From NCBI GenBank assembly GCA_000431775.1, contig FR888195.1, positions 4,991 through 22,160 on the forward strand: a DNA stretch of 17,170 bases, read 5' to 3'. Both the position numbers and the translations under genes were made by a program. Below the pieces are notes generated by a model. The model did no database searches. It saw only the letters and a program-made list of their open reading frames with translations, and was not told the origin of the DNA. The DNA is from Clostridium sp. CAG:413. Its GTDB lineage: Bacteria; Bacillota; Clostridia; Oscillospirales; Acutalibacteraceae. Numbering within the stretch: the first letter of the stretch is position 1; each line of letters begins with the position of its first letter. Positions 1 to 6,880 of this stretch are shown here, piece by piece.

Positions 1-3
1 CTT

Positions 4-48
4 GTTAAAGAAAAACAGCCTCCTGCGATGCACGGCAGGGGGCTGTTT
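4..48 (-). terminator. Intrinsic terminator at the left edge (minus strand)
   Basis: A 14-bp stem pairs 13-26 with 35-48 (one G-T wobble) around an 8-nt loop. Read on the minus strand it is followed by TTTTTCTTT, a good U-tract; on the plus strand the tract is weak. It ends the short transcript that starts near 99, as either the end of a small RNA or an attenuator for a gene beyond the left edge. Confidence 0.8.
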
Positions 49-99
49 AACAGAGGAAAGGAGAGAGAGGAGACTTTTGTTTGCTTTTACTTTGCTGCT
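4..99 (-). ncRNA. Candidate small RNA or attenuated leader, about 95 nt
   Basis: A consensus promoter (106-134) and a strong terminator (4-48) bracket only about 95 nt on the minus strand. No convincing open reading frame with a ribosome binding site lies between them. The 5' half includes an almost pure pyrimidine stretch (about 56-77) rich in CUCC/UCCUC, the kind of single-stranded sequence that can pair with Shine-Dalgarno sites. Known Firmicute small RNAs use such C/U-rich segments against mRNA ribosome binding sites, so a regulatory RNA is one reading. The other is an attenuated leader of a gene off the left edge. The sequence cannot separate these. I do not recognise it as a known family. 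Confidence 0.5.
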
Positions 100-105
100 G
101 AATGT

Positions 106-134
106 ATTATAGCACAATGTCTCGACATTGTCAA
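106..134 (-). promoter_or_regulatory. Perfect-consensus sigma-A promoter (minus strand)
   Basis: On the minus strand, TTGACA (129-134) and TATAAT (106-111) are separated by exactly 17 bp. Both hexamers match consensus at every base. The predicted start is near 99. An 8-bp-arm palindrome sits in the spacer and overlaps the -35, so a repressor probably holds this strong promoter down. Confidence 0.85.
114..131. promoter_or_regulatory. Palindromic operator candidate in promoter spacer
   Basis: ACAATGTC (114-121) and GACATTGT (124-131) form a perfect inverted repeat with a 2-bp centre. It fills most of the spacer and overlaps the last three bases of the -35 element, the usual place for a dimeric repressor site. 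I cannot assign it to a specific regulator family. Confidence 0.55.
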
Positions 135-216
135 TAATATATTTAAAAAAAATATAATTTTTCTTGAATTTTATATCTTAATATGTCGATGCTGATTTTT
201 GACCGATTTTCTGATG

Positions 217-248
217 AAAAGACCCCGTATGACGGTTGCCATACGGGG
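217..248 (-). terminator. Terminator of the exported-protein gene (minus strand)
   Basis: CATACGGGG (240-248) and CCCCGTATG (223-231) form a 9-bp stem with an 8-nt loop. On the minus strand it is followed by TCTTTTC. It lies about 11 bp past the stop codon at 260 and ends the ABC transporter operon. Confidence 0.8.
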
Positions 249-259
249 CTTAATGTTGC

Positions 260-1569
260 TTACAGCCTTTTCTCGTCCTCAAGTCTGCGTTTTCTGCTTA
301 TTATCGCAAGCGGTATGCCTGCGCCCGCTGCGCCGCCGACTGTCAGCCCGAGCAGCAGGAAAAGCCACCAAAGGGGATTCCTGTTTTCTTTCGCTTCATC
401 CGCCGATGCGGCAACGGCTTTCTCTGTGACGGTCGATGAGACTTCAACGCTCTCGCTGTATTTTTCGCCGTAGTCGTCCTCGTAGCTGATAGTGAGAGCT
501 CCGCTGACCTCGCCGAGGATGCCGCTGTCGGGGCGCAGATTCGCCGTGCCGCTCTTGCTCTCGCCCGCAGCTATCGTGCCGATGAGAATAGAGCCGCCCG
601 AGCTTACGCCCTCAACGTCAAACTGCATGATGCAGTTGTATATCGTGCTCTTGCCGGTATTCATAAATACCACGCTGACCGCCGAGGAGTCGCCCTGCAC
701 GAGCTTTGCGGGCAGAGCCGCGCCGCTGTATTCAAGGCTCACAGATTGGCGCACGGGTATGCGTACGGTGTCGCTTGAGGTGAGCTGAGTGCCTTCGTCG
801 TCCTCATATTCGGCGGTGATCGTCGCCTTGTGCTCGCCCGATTTTGCTGTGTTTGCCGCGGTGAGATTTATCACCCATGCGTATTCGTTCCCCGCACCGA
901 GCAGCGGCAGATAGGCCGTGCCGAGCCCGTCGCATATCAGCTCCCCGCTCTCCTCGGCAAAGGTGAGCTTGATGCTTTTCATCGCCTTTTTGGTGCTTGT
1001 GTTTTTGATTTTTACCGTCACGGCGGTGCTGCTCCCGGGGGAGACGAAGCCGCCGCGGGGGAGACGAGGCCGCCGCCGATATCGCAGCCCGTCACCATGG
1101 CCCTCGGCTGAGATTTGTCGGTCAATTCTGAGGTCGTCTTTATGCCGCTGACCTTGACGTTTATCGTCTCGGTGGATGTGCCGCCGACCCCGCCGCCCGC
1201 TGAATAATCCATCGTGAGGGTCAGGGTGTGGTTGCCGTCCGCCGCCTCGGGCAGCACATTTACATTCATCGTCCATTGTGTTTCTCTGCCCGCCCGTATT
1301 TCACGGATATAGCCCGAGCCGTTTCTGGTTATGCCGCCCTGAGCGTCGCTGAGGGCTATGCGTATGTCCGTTGCGGCGCTGCTGCGGCTCATATTTTTTA
1401 TTGTCACGGTTATTCCGGCGCTCTCGCCCGCCGCCAGCTCACCGCCGGGGACGGCAACGCCCGTGACTATCAGCTTCGGCGCCTCGGGGGCTGTCTCCTC
1501 TGCCGCAAAGGCTTGACAGGGGAGGAGCAGCAGGCAAAGCACGGCGAAAATTGCAAATATTCTTTTCAT
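260..1569 (-). pseudogene. Exported, membrane-anchored beta-domain protein, broken by a frameshift
   Basis: Read on the minus strand, the frame from ATG 1569 encodes a signal peptide (residues 1-23, ending AFA-AEE) and a beta-rich domain (about 30-140), then stops after 183 codons. The rest of the protein continues in another frame to 260: further CARDB/COG1361-like beta domains, a membrane segment (NPLWWLFLLLGLTVGG) and a basic RKRR tail. The shift falls in a 20-bp tandem duplication (1035-1074). Removing one copy restores a single 429-residue frame with the TM at about 392-418. As it stands, the product would be secreted without its anchor. RBS AAGGGAG lies 9 nt before the ATG, and the gene starts 3 nt after the permease stop, so it belongs to the ABC operon. 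It probably works at the cell surface with the transporter. The family name is a fold-level guess. Whether the gene is truly broken or misassembled is open. Confidence 0.75.
1035..1074. repeat. 20-bp imperfect tandem duplication causing a frameshift
   Basis: Positions 1035-1054 and 1055-1074 match at 18 of 20 bases. The unit is not a multiple of three, so it shifts the reading frame of the exported-protein gene. Deleting either copy joins the two frames into GGG-(F or L)-VSPGSSTAV and gives a total length divisible by three. Confidence 0.9.
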
Positions 1570-1572
1570 CTG

Positions 1573-4422
1573 TTAAAGCTCCCTTATATTCTCAACTATG
1601 CTGTATTTCATCAGCCTGCTGACCTTGGAATACAGATTGACGCTGCAAACGGCAAACAAAACCGCGCAGAATATTGCCGCCTGCCACAATTGCGGCGCGC
1701 CGAAATGCTCCGTTATTTCGCTGAGTCCGGTAGAATTCATCGAATGCAATATCGCTGTGAGCAGCAGATACCCGAGCAGATAGACTGCGTAGCCTATTGC
1801 CGCGCCTGTGCCCGTCATTGCGATTAGCTGATAAATGAAGGATCCGGTCAATACGCTCTTTGAGGCGCCGACCGTCCTCAGCGTGCCGACCTTTTGCTTG
1901 CTTTCCCTGACCTGAGCCGTCAGGAAGTTGTTGATAAGGCTGGCGACCGCCGTGAATATCAGCATTATGACCGCAAGCATGGCGAAGAAAACGCCGCGAT
2001 ATGTCTGAGTATTCTCCAAATCGTCACGGAATTTTGAATAGATCCTCGGCTCTATCACGTTGATCGCGGCGTTCTCAAGCCCGCTCATTATATCGTCGTC
2101 GATTTCCTGAGTTATCTGAACGCCGTCCTGCACATTGAGATTCAGGTCGGAGTAGGGCAGATTCGGGATGAGTGCGTCAGCCGCCTGATGTACGGTAATT
2201 GCAACTATCGGTAGAGCCGAATACGTCCAAACCGTGTATCTGTCGCCGGAGCGATAATTACTGACTATTGCGCCGATTCTCACTTTTTTCTTCGTCACCG
2301 TCATACCCTCGGGGTGATCAAAGGCTTCGGCGTCGTTTATGCTCACGCCGTCAAAGAGTGAATCCTGCGTTTCGGGCATTCTGTCGCAGCTGGCGACCGT
2401 CAATTCTATCTCGTCGCCGACGTGGAAATAATCCTGCTTTGTAACGAGATCGCATCCGTCCTCTTCCTCCGGGGATATATCCAAATTAATGAACGGATAA
2501 GTCCACGACGCGCCGTGACTGTCGGTCTTGTATTCGGTTTTGAAGCCTATCCGCTGTGGCACATAAAGGATTATCTCTTCGCCGGAAAGTAATTTATCCG
2601 TGTTTATGCTGCCCTCTATCACCAGCGGAGCAAACAGACTTTTGATTTCGCTCGTGTCATACGAATGCACAACGGCTTCGGCATAGTCACCGCTGAGCGA
2701 GTAGTATTCACGGCGGTTTTTGTATTCGTCATTTTCGGTGATGTTGCCGCTCTTGACCGTGCTTTTTAGCTGATCCAAGGTCTCTGCTGCTTCTTCGGCG
2801 GCAAAGTAACGATCCGTGTCAAATACGGTTTTTGCCTTGAAGAGTTTGGCATAATCCGATTCGCCGCTTAGAGGGATTATTATTTTGCCGTATTTTGCGC
2901 CCGTGACCTTGCCGATATACGGCGTTGCCTCGACCTTGCGCCTGACCTCGTTGCTGAATGACGACTCATTTTCGAGAAGCGGATAATTCACATAGTTCGA
3001 CCAGACAGTGCCGCCGCTTCGTGACATGGAATAATCGGGCATGGTCTCTATATAGTCGTAATCGCTGAGAACATACCTCATGAAGTTAAAGGCGCAGCAG
3101 ATGAGCACCACCGACAGAGCAAGCAGAGCGCTCACGAGGACGAAGCGACCCTTGCGGAATATAAGATTTCGCCTTGCTATCAGCTTTGATGGGTCGAAGC
3201 TGAGCTTGTTTTTGAGCTTCAGCCGCTTCATCTTGCGGGTCATGTCGATATCTCTGATAGCCTGCACCGGTGTTATCTTTGAGGCTCTGACCAGAGGGAC
3301 AAGCGCCGCCCCCATTACGCAGGCAATGCCAAGCAAAGCGCCGAGCAGCATTATGGGCACATTCAGCGTGAAGATGAAGCCGTCGCCGACCGCCTTGGTC
3401 ACGGCGAATACCGCCCCGATCGAGAGCAGAATGCTTGCGGGGGCGCAGATGAGGCTTATCACCAGCGCCTCTCTGCCGTATATCCTGATTATCTGCCGCC
3501 TTGTTGCGCCGACGGCACGCATCATGCCGATCTGCTTGCGCCGCTCTGCGAGATTTGAGCTAAAGGAATTGATTATGCCTATGCAGGATATGAGCGCCAG
3601 CACCGCCGCAAAGACGCACAGCAGCACCGTCCTTAGCAGATACGGAGTGTTGTCGCCGTAAAAGCCGTAGAAGTCAGAAGAATTCCATTCACCGACCTCA
3701 ATACCGTAAGAGTCAAAGAATTCAAGCATGGTCTGATAGCTCAAAAAGCCGGCGGAGGCGTTGGCGTAGCAAACTCGGTGCAGCTTTTGGGTTGACGGGT
3801 CATATTCCGAGGCGTTCACGACGGCCGATGGGTAATGCTCTGTATCAAACGAGTTACGCATACTGTTTATTAGATTCTTGCGCTTGTCACGCATTATGCC
3901 CGTGAGCAGATACGACTTCTCCGCCGCATTTGCGCCGTCAACGTCCTCGACCGTCAGCGTTATCGTGTCGCCGACCTTGGCGCCGCTCAGCCCGAGGGCT
4001 ATCAGCGCCGAGCGCTCAATCGCTATTTCGCCCGCCTTTTGGGGCATACCGCCCTCAATGAATGCGGGGTAGGCGAGGGGGATAGCAGCATCGTCAAAGA
4101 ATGCTATCGCCGTGCCGTTGCTCTTATCCTCAGGGTCGGTGTAGCCGTAACCGAGTACGTTTGCAAAGGCATATTCGGTTATCTTGCCCTGTGCCTGCAT
4201 CTCGGCAAAGTCGATATCGCCGCAGTCGAGTATGAGCAGGTCGCTGTTGCCGTAGCGAGCCTTTCTGTCCGCTTTGTTTGAGGCGTCCATGCATACGAGC
4301 AGCAGCGCTATCGAAACGGCGAAGGTCATTGCGAGGATTATGCCCGTTATCATCAGCAGGTATTGCCTGCGCCTTGCCCTCAGGCTGCCGAGGGCAAGGC
4401 GGTTAACAGTCAGCTTTTTCAT
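1573..4422 (-). CDS. ABC transporter permease, two FtsX/MacB-type domains
   Basis: The 949-residue membrane protein is the partner of the ATPase just upstream. It has an N-terminal membrane segment (about 20-45), a large extracellular region, and a three-helix FtsX block (about 263-390) with the typical RRKQIGMMRAVGATRRQI coupling motif and PVQAIRDI end. A second half repeats this plan: a membrane segment at about 425-450, another extracellular region, and three C-terminal helices (about 815-935) with VGTLRTVGASKS. This tandem layout matches the large FtsX-like permeases of Firmicutes linked to peptide, lipid or envelope-stress functions; the substrate cannot be read from sequence. It is not BceB-like, since those are about 650 residues with ten helices. 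It starts 1 nt after the ATPase stop with RBS GGAGGG, so translation is coupled. It reads as intact. Confidence 0.9.
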   Translation of the reverse strand: MKKLTVNRLALGSLRARRRQYLLMITGIILAMTFAVSIALLLVCMDASNKADRKARYGNSDLLILDCGDIDFAEMQAQGKITEYAFANVLGYGYTDPEDKSNGTAIAFFDDAAIPLAYPAFIEGGMPQKAGEIAIERSALIALGLSGAKVGDTITLTVEDVDGANAAEKSYLLTGIMRDKRKNLINSMRNSFDTEHYPSAVVNASEYDPSTQKLHRVCYANASAGFLSYQTMLEFFDSYGIEVGEWNSSDFYGFYGDNTPYLLRTVLLCVFAAVLALISCIGIINSFSSNLAERRKQIGMMRAVGATRRQIIRIYGREALVISLICAPASILLSIGAVFAVTKAVGDGFIFTLNVPIMLLGALLGIACVMGAALVPLVRASKITPVQAIRDIDMTRKMKRLKLKNKLSFDPSKLIARRNLIFRKGRFVLVSALLALSVVLICCAFNFMRYVLSDYDYIETMPDYSMSRSGGTVWSNYVNYPLLENESSFSNEVRRKVEATPYIGKVTGAKYGKIIIPLSGESDYAKLFKAKTVFDTDRYFAAEEAAETLDQLKSTVKSGNITENDEYKNRREYYSLSGDYAEAVVHSYDTSEIKSLFAPLVIEGSINTDKLLSGEEIILYVPQRIGFKTEYKTDSHGASWTYPFINLDISPEEEDGCDLVTKQDYFHVGDEIELTVASCDRMPETQDSLFDGVSINDAEAFDHPEGMTVTKKKVRIGAIVSNYRSGDRYTVWTYSALPIVAITVHQAADALIPNLPYSDLNLNVQDGVQITQEIDDDIMSGLENAAINVIEPRIYSKFRDDLENTQTYRGVFFAMLAVIMLIFTAVASLINNFLTAQVRESKQKVGTLRTVGASKSVLTGSFIYQLIAMTGTGAAIGYAVYLLGYLLLTAILHSMNSTGLSEITEHFGAPQLWQAAIFCAVLFAVCSVNLYSKVSRLMKYSIVENIREL

Positions 4423-4423
4423 C

Positions 4424-5110
4424 TCAGCCCTCCGAATTCTTGGTGTCGGAGACTATGCGGCCGTCCTCGATTGTGATAACGCGCTCCGCCTGCTCGGCAA
4501 CATGGAGGTCGTGGGTGACGAGTATCAGCGTTACGCCAAGCTCCTTGCCCGCATATTTCAGCAGTGAGAGCACCTCGCGCCCGCTCTTGCCGTCAAGGTT
4601 GCCGGTAGGCTCATCCGCAAAGAGCACCGAGGGCTTGTTTGCAAGCGCCCTCGCAATGGCTATCCTCTGCTGCTGGCCGCCCGAGAGCGCCGACGGCAGA
4701 TGTTCAAGGCGGTCGCGGATACCGAGCATATCTATTATTTTATTCAGATATTCCTCGTCGGGCTTTTTGCCGTCGAGCATGACGGGCAGCAGGATATTCT
4801 CATACCCCGTAAGCTCCTGAACAAGGTTGTAGGCTTGGAATACGAAGCCGAAACGCCTGCGTCTGAGAATGGATAGCTGATTGTCGTTATAGGTCGACAG
4901 CTTCACGTCATTATATATAATGTCGCCCGCGGTCGGCGCCTCAAGTGAGCTGAGCAGGTGAAGCAGCGTTGATTTGCCGGAGCCGCTGGGGCCTGTAACG
5001 GCGCAGAATTCGCCCTTGTCAAAGCTGACGCTGATATCATCGACCGCCTTTACGGTGTTTTCGCCGCTGATATATTCCTTTGTCAGCGAGGTGCATTCAA
5101 GTATTTTCAT
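4424..5110 (-). CDS. ABC transporter ATP-binding protein (MacB/LolD-like)
   Basis: This 228-residue cytoplasmic ATPase powers the adjacent FtsX-type permease. All motifs are present: Walker A GPSGSGKST (40-48), Q-loop Q92 in FVFQAYNL, signature LSGGQQQR (142-149), Walker B VLFADEPT (162-169) and H-loop H200 in VTHD. LFADEPTGNLD and the short length are typical of the MacB/LolD/FtsE branch. An in-frame GTG at 5119 would give three more residues, but it sits about 1 nt from the AAAGGG ribosome site, while ATG 5110 sits about 10 nt from it, so ATG is chosen. It is the first gene of an ATPase-permease-exported protein operon and is separated from the two-component genes by a terminator. Confidence 0.93.
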   Translation of the reverse strand: MKILECTSLTKEYISGENTVKAVDDISVSFDKGEFCAVTGPSGSGKSTLLHLLSSLEAPTAGDIIYNDVKLSTYNDNQLSILRRRRFGFVFQAYNLVQELTGYENILLPVMLDGKKPDEEYLNKIIDMLGIRDRLEHLPSALSGGQQQRIAIARALANKPSVLFADEPTGNLDGKSGREVLSLLKYAGKELGVTLILVTHDLHVAEQAERVITIEDGRIVSDTKNSEG

Positions 5111-5144
5111 AATAAACACGCCCTTTCTATCGTATATGATATCA

Positions 5145-5182
5145 TGTCAATCTTTCTTTTCGGTGACTTTAATCTTAAGATT
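5145..5182 (-). promoter_or_regulatory. Control region of the ABC operon (candidate regulator sites)
   Basis: Between the kinase terminator and the ATPase gene lies a TTGACA hexamer (5145-5150, minus) without a good -10 at normal spacing, as expected for an activator-dependent promoter. Around it are AAGATT direct repeats on the minus strand (5171-5176 and 5149-5154, period 22 bp, two helical turns), a 12-bp perfect palindrome AATCTTAAGATT (5171-5182) and a 10-bp palindrome ATGATATCAT (5136-5145). OmpR-type regulators usually bind spaced direct repeats, so the neighbouring response regulator is the likely ligand. That link is inference. Confidence 0.35.
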
Positions 5183-5185
5183 TCG

Positions 5186-5213
5186 TAAGAAAAAGGGGAG
5201 CGTGAAGCTCCCC
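5186..5213 (-). terminator. Terminator after the histidine kinase (minus strand)
   Basis: GCTCCCC/GGGGAGC (5207-5213 and 5195-5201) form a 7-bp GC-rich stem with a 5-nt loop. It is followed on the minus strand by TTTTTCTT, a few bases past the kinase stop. It separates the regulator transcript from the ABC operon. Confidence 0.9.
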
Positions 5214-5218
5214 GCGAT

Positions 5219-6118
5219 TTAATATTGTATTTTTTCCTCGCCCGTGAGGATGGGGAAGCACATAACCGTCCGCAGCCCCTTATCGGTATTCTCGGCGGTG
5301 ACCGTGCCGTGGTGCTTCTCGACTATCGCCTTGGTTATCGCAAGGCCGACCCCCGCGCTGCCCGCTGCCGAGCCTGAGGAGCGGTAAAATCGCATGAAGA
5401 GCTTCGGCAGTTCCTCGCTCGGCACTCCGCCGCCGTCATCCTCAAAAACTATCTGCGACGAGCGCTCGCTCTGCTCGACGGCTATATTGATATGCCCACC
5501 GCTGCACGTGTGCTCGCAGGAATTCTTTATTACGTTGCCTATCGCTTCGCCGAGCCACCGACCGTCGCACCGCAATTGAGCCTCTCCCGTGACGGTTATC
5601 ACTCTGTCGGGGAACAGCTTGCGGAAATATTCGGCGTTTTCATTAACAATCGACGCCAAATCCTCGCTTTTCATCTCAAGCTGATATGAATCCGAGCGCA
5701 GCTTCTCCATTCGGAGCAGCTCGTGTATAAGGCGCTCGGTCTTACTTATAAGCTCGAGCTGCTTTTCGTTCCTCGAATTCGGCGCCTCGGCTCTGTCCAA
5801 CTCGCAGTAGAGGCGCAGACCCGCAAGCGGAGTTTTGAGCTGGTGCGATATATCCGCAACAAAGCGCTCATTCTCACTAACGGCGTTCTCCGTGTTCGCC
5901 TTCTCGAGCAGCAGGGCATTCTCAAGCTCGCCAACGCTGTTCTCAAGCTGTGAGAGCTTATCGTCCTTTAGGCTTAGGAAAGGCTCGCCGCCGCGCATGA
6001 AGCTGTCAATGCTGCGCTTCAATGCGCTGAGCCGCCGATTTTTGATTATTATCGCCGCCGCAAGCGCTATGATCACGGCAATCAAAACGACGATAACGGA
6101 TATCAGCAGTTCATTCAT
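5219..6118 (-). CDS. Sensor histidine kinase with a minimal sensor region
   Basis: This 299-residue membrane-bound kinase autophosphorylates on histidine and passes the phosphate to the response regulator encoded just upstream. It has one N-terminal membrane segment (about 5-26) and no extracellular sensor domain, then a short linker helix. The H-box is FVADISHQLKTPL with H92. The ATPase domain shows the N-box around EAIGNVIKNSCEHT (191-204), G1 EDDGGGVP (226-233) and G2 GVGLA (256-260). Kinases this poor in sensor domain often sense through a partner transporter or within the membrane, which fits the nearby ABC genes, but this is inference. The ATG at 6118 overlaps the end of the response regulator gene by 8 nt, so the two are translationally coupled. 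No defect is seen. Confidence 0.93.
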   Translation of the reverse strand: MNELLISVIVVLIAVIIALAAAIIIKNRRLSALKRSIDSFMRGGEPFLSLKDDKLSQLENSVGELENALLLEKANTENAVSENERFVADISHQLKTPLAGLRLYCELDRAEAPNSRNEKQLELISKTERLIHELLRMEKLRSDSYQLEMKSEDLASIVNENAEYFRKLFPDRVITVTGEAQLRCDGRWLGEAIGNVIKNSCEHTCSGGHINIAVEQSERSSQIVFEDDGGGVPSEELPKLFMRFYRSSGSAAGSAGVGLAITKAIVEKHHGTVTAENTDKGLRTVMCFPILTGEEKIQY

Positions 6119-6779
6119 TGCCGTCCTCCCATCTGTAGCCGACGCCTCGCACGGTCACAATATGCTCTGCGCCGATCTTTTCGCGCAGGCGGCTGATGTG
6201 GACGGAAAGGGTGTTATCGTCGATAAAGCTGCCGTTGTCGTCCCATATGTTTTGCAGCAGCAGAGTGCGGGTGACGGTGACGCCTCTGCCGTGCATAAGC
6301 ATGGAGAGTATTTGATACTCCGTCGGTGTCACAAACACATTCTCGCCGTTTTTACGAACGGTCATGCTGCTGCGCTCAAGCGATATACCGCCGCTCTCGG
6401 TCGGCTTGTCGGCAAGCTCGCTGCGCCTGAGCAGCGCACGGATGCGCGAAAGCAGCTCTTGGAGCCTGAACGGTTTCGTCACATAGTCGTCCGCGCCTGA
6501 GTCAAGCCCTCTGACTATTTGTATCTCATCGTCGCAGGCGGTCAGAAAGAGCACGGGTGTGCCGCAGCCTCGGCTGCGAAGCGCCGTGCAGATATCAAGC
6601 CCGCTGCCGTCGGGCAGCATCACATCGAGGATTATCAGCGAGAATTTATCCCCGGCGAGCCGAGCCTGAGCCTCGGCGGCGTTCTGAGCCGTTACAGGCT
6701 CGTAGCCCTCCTTGGTCAGCAGCTCCGAAAGCCCGTCACGCAGGAAGAAATCATCCTCGACTACAAGTATTTTTGCCAT
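6111..6779 (-). CDS. OmpR/PhoB-family response regulator
   Basis: This 222-residue two-domain DNA-binding regulator is the partner of the overlapping histidine kinase. The receiver domain (1-115) has the acidic pair E8/D9/D10, phospho-acceptor D52 in LIILDVMLP, T80 and K102 in TKPF. The C-terminal winged-helix domain (about 125-220) ends VRGVGYRWED, typical of OmpR/PhoB. The start is ATG 6779 (MAKILVVEDD), preceded by AGGCGGTG. A longer in-frame extension upstream would add 31 residues of non-family sequence and run through the promoter, so it is rejected. Its likely target is the control region at 5145-5182 in front of the ABC operon. Confidence 0.94.
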   Translation of the reverse strand: MAKILVVEDDFFLRDGLSELLTKEGYEPVTAQNAAEAQARLAGDKFSLIILDVMLPDGSGLDICTALRSRGCGTPVLFLTACDDEIQIVRGLDSGADDYVTKPFRLQELLSRIRALLRRSELADKPTESGGISLERSSMTVRKNGENVFVTPTEYQILSMLMHGRGVTVTRTLLLQNIWDDNGSFIDDNTLSVHISRLREKIGAEHIVTVRGVGYRWEDGNE

Positions 6780-6801
6780 AATATCACCGCCTGTCGAGTT
6801 T

Positions 6802-6830
6802 ATTTTAACATATGGGTCATGTTTTTTCAA
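6802..6830 (-). promoter_or_regulatory. Promoter of the two-component genes (minus strand)
   Basis: TTGAAA (6825-6830) and TAAAAT (6802-6807) are 17 bp apart on the minus strand, about 25-30 bp before the response regulator ATG. The -35 lies directly after the U-tract of the upstream putP terminator, so the pair is transcribed separately from putP. Confidence 0.7.
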
Positions 6831-6831
6831 T

Positions 6832-6866
6832 AAAAAAAGCTCCGCACGCTTTTTCGGCGCACGGAG
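6832..6866 (-). terminator. Terminator of the putP gene (minus strand)
   Basis: A 10-bp stem pairs 6857-6866 with 6840-6849 (two G-T wobbles, 7-nt loop). On the minus strand it is followed by TTTTTTT (6832-6838). It lies 15 bp past the symporter stop codon. Confidence 0.85.
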
Positions 6867-6880
6867 TGACATTATTCAGA

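Noticed and set aside
1018..1276. Programmed frameshift in the exported-protein gene
   Set aside because: No slippery heptamer with a downstream structure is needed. The tandem duplication accounts for the shift, and removing 20 bp restores the frame exactly.
3080..3661. Long open frames on the plus strand opposite the permease, the two-component genes and others (for example 1228-1827, 3080-3661, 5835-6500)
   Set aside because: They lie antisense to clearly recognised genes, have no ribosome binding sites or family resemblance, and arise from the high GC codon usage of the true strand.
1573..5110. BceAB-type bacitracin transporter
   Set aside because: The permease is 949 residues with two separated FtsX blocks, not the about 650-residue ten-helix BceB plan.
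6780..6872. N-terminal extension of the response regulator to 6872
   Set aside because: It would run through the putP terminator tract and the -35/-10 promoter. The family N-terminus begins at ATG 6779 with its own ribosome site.
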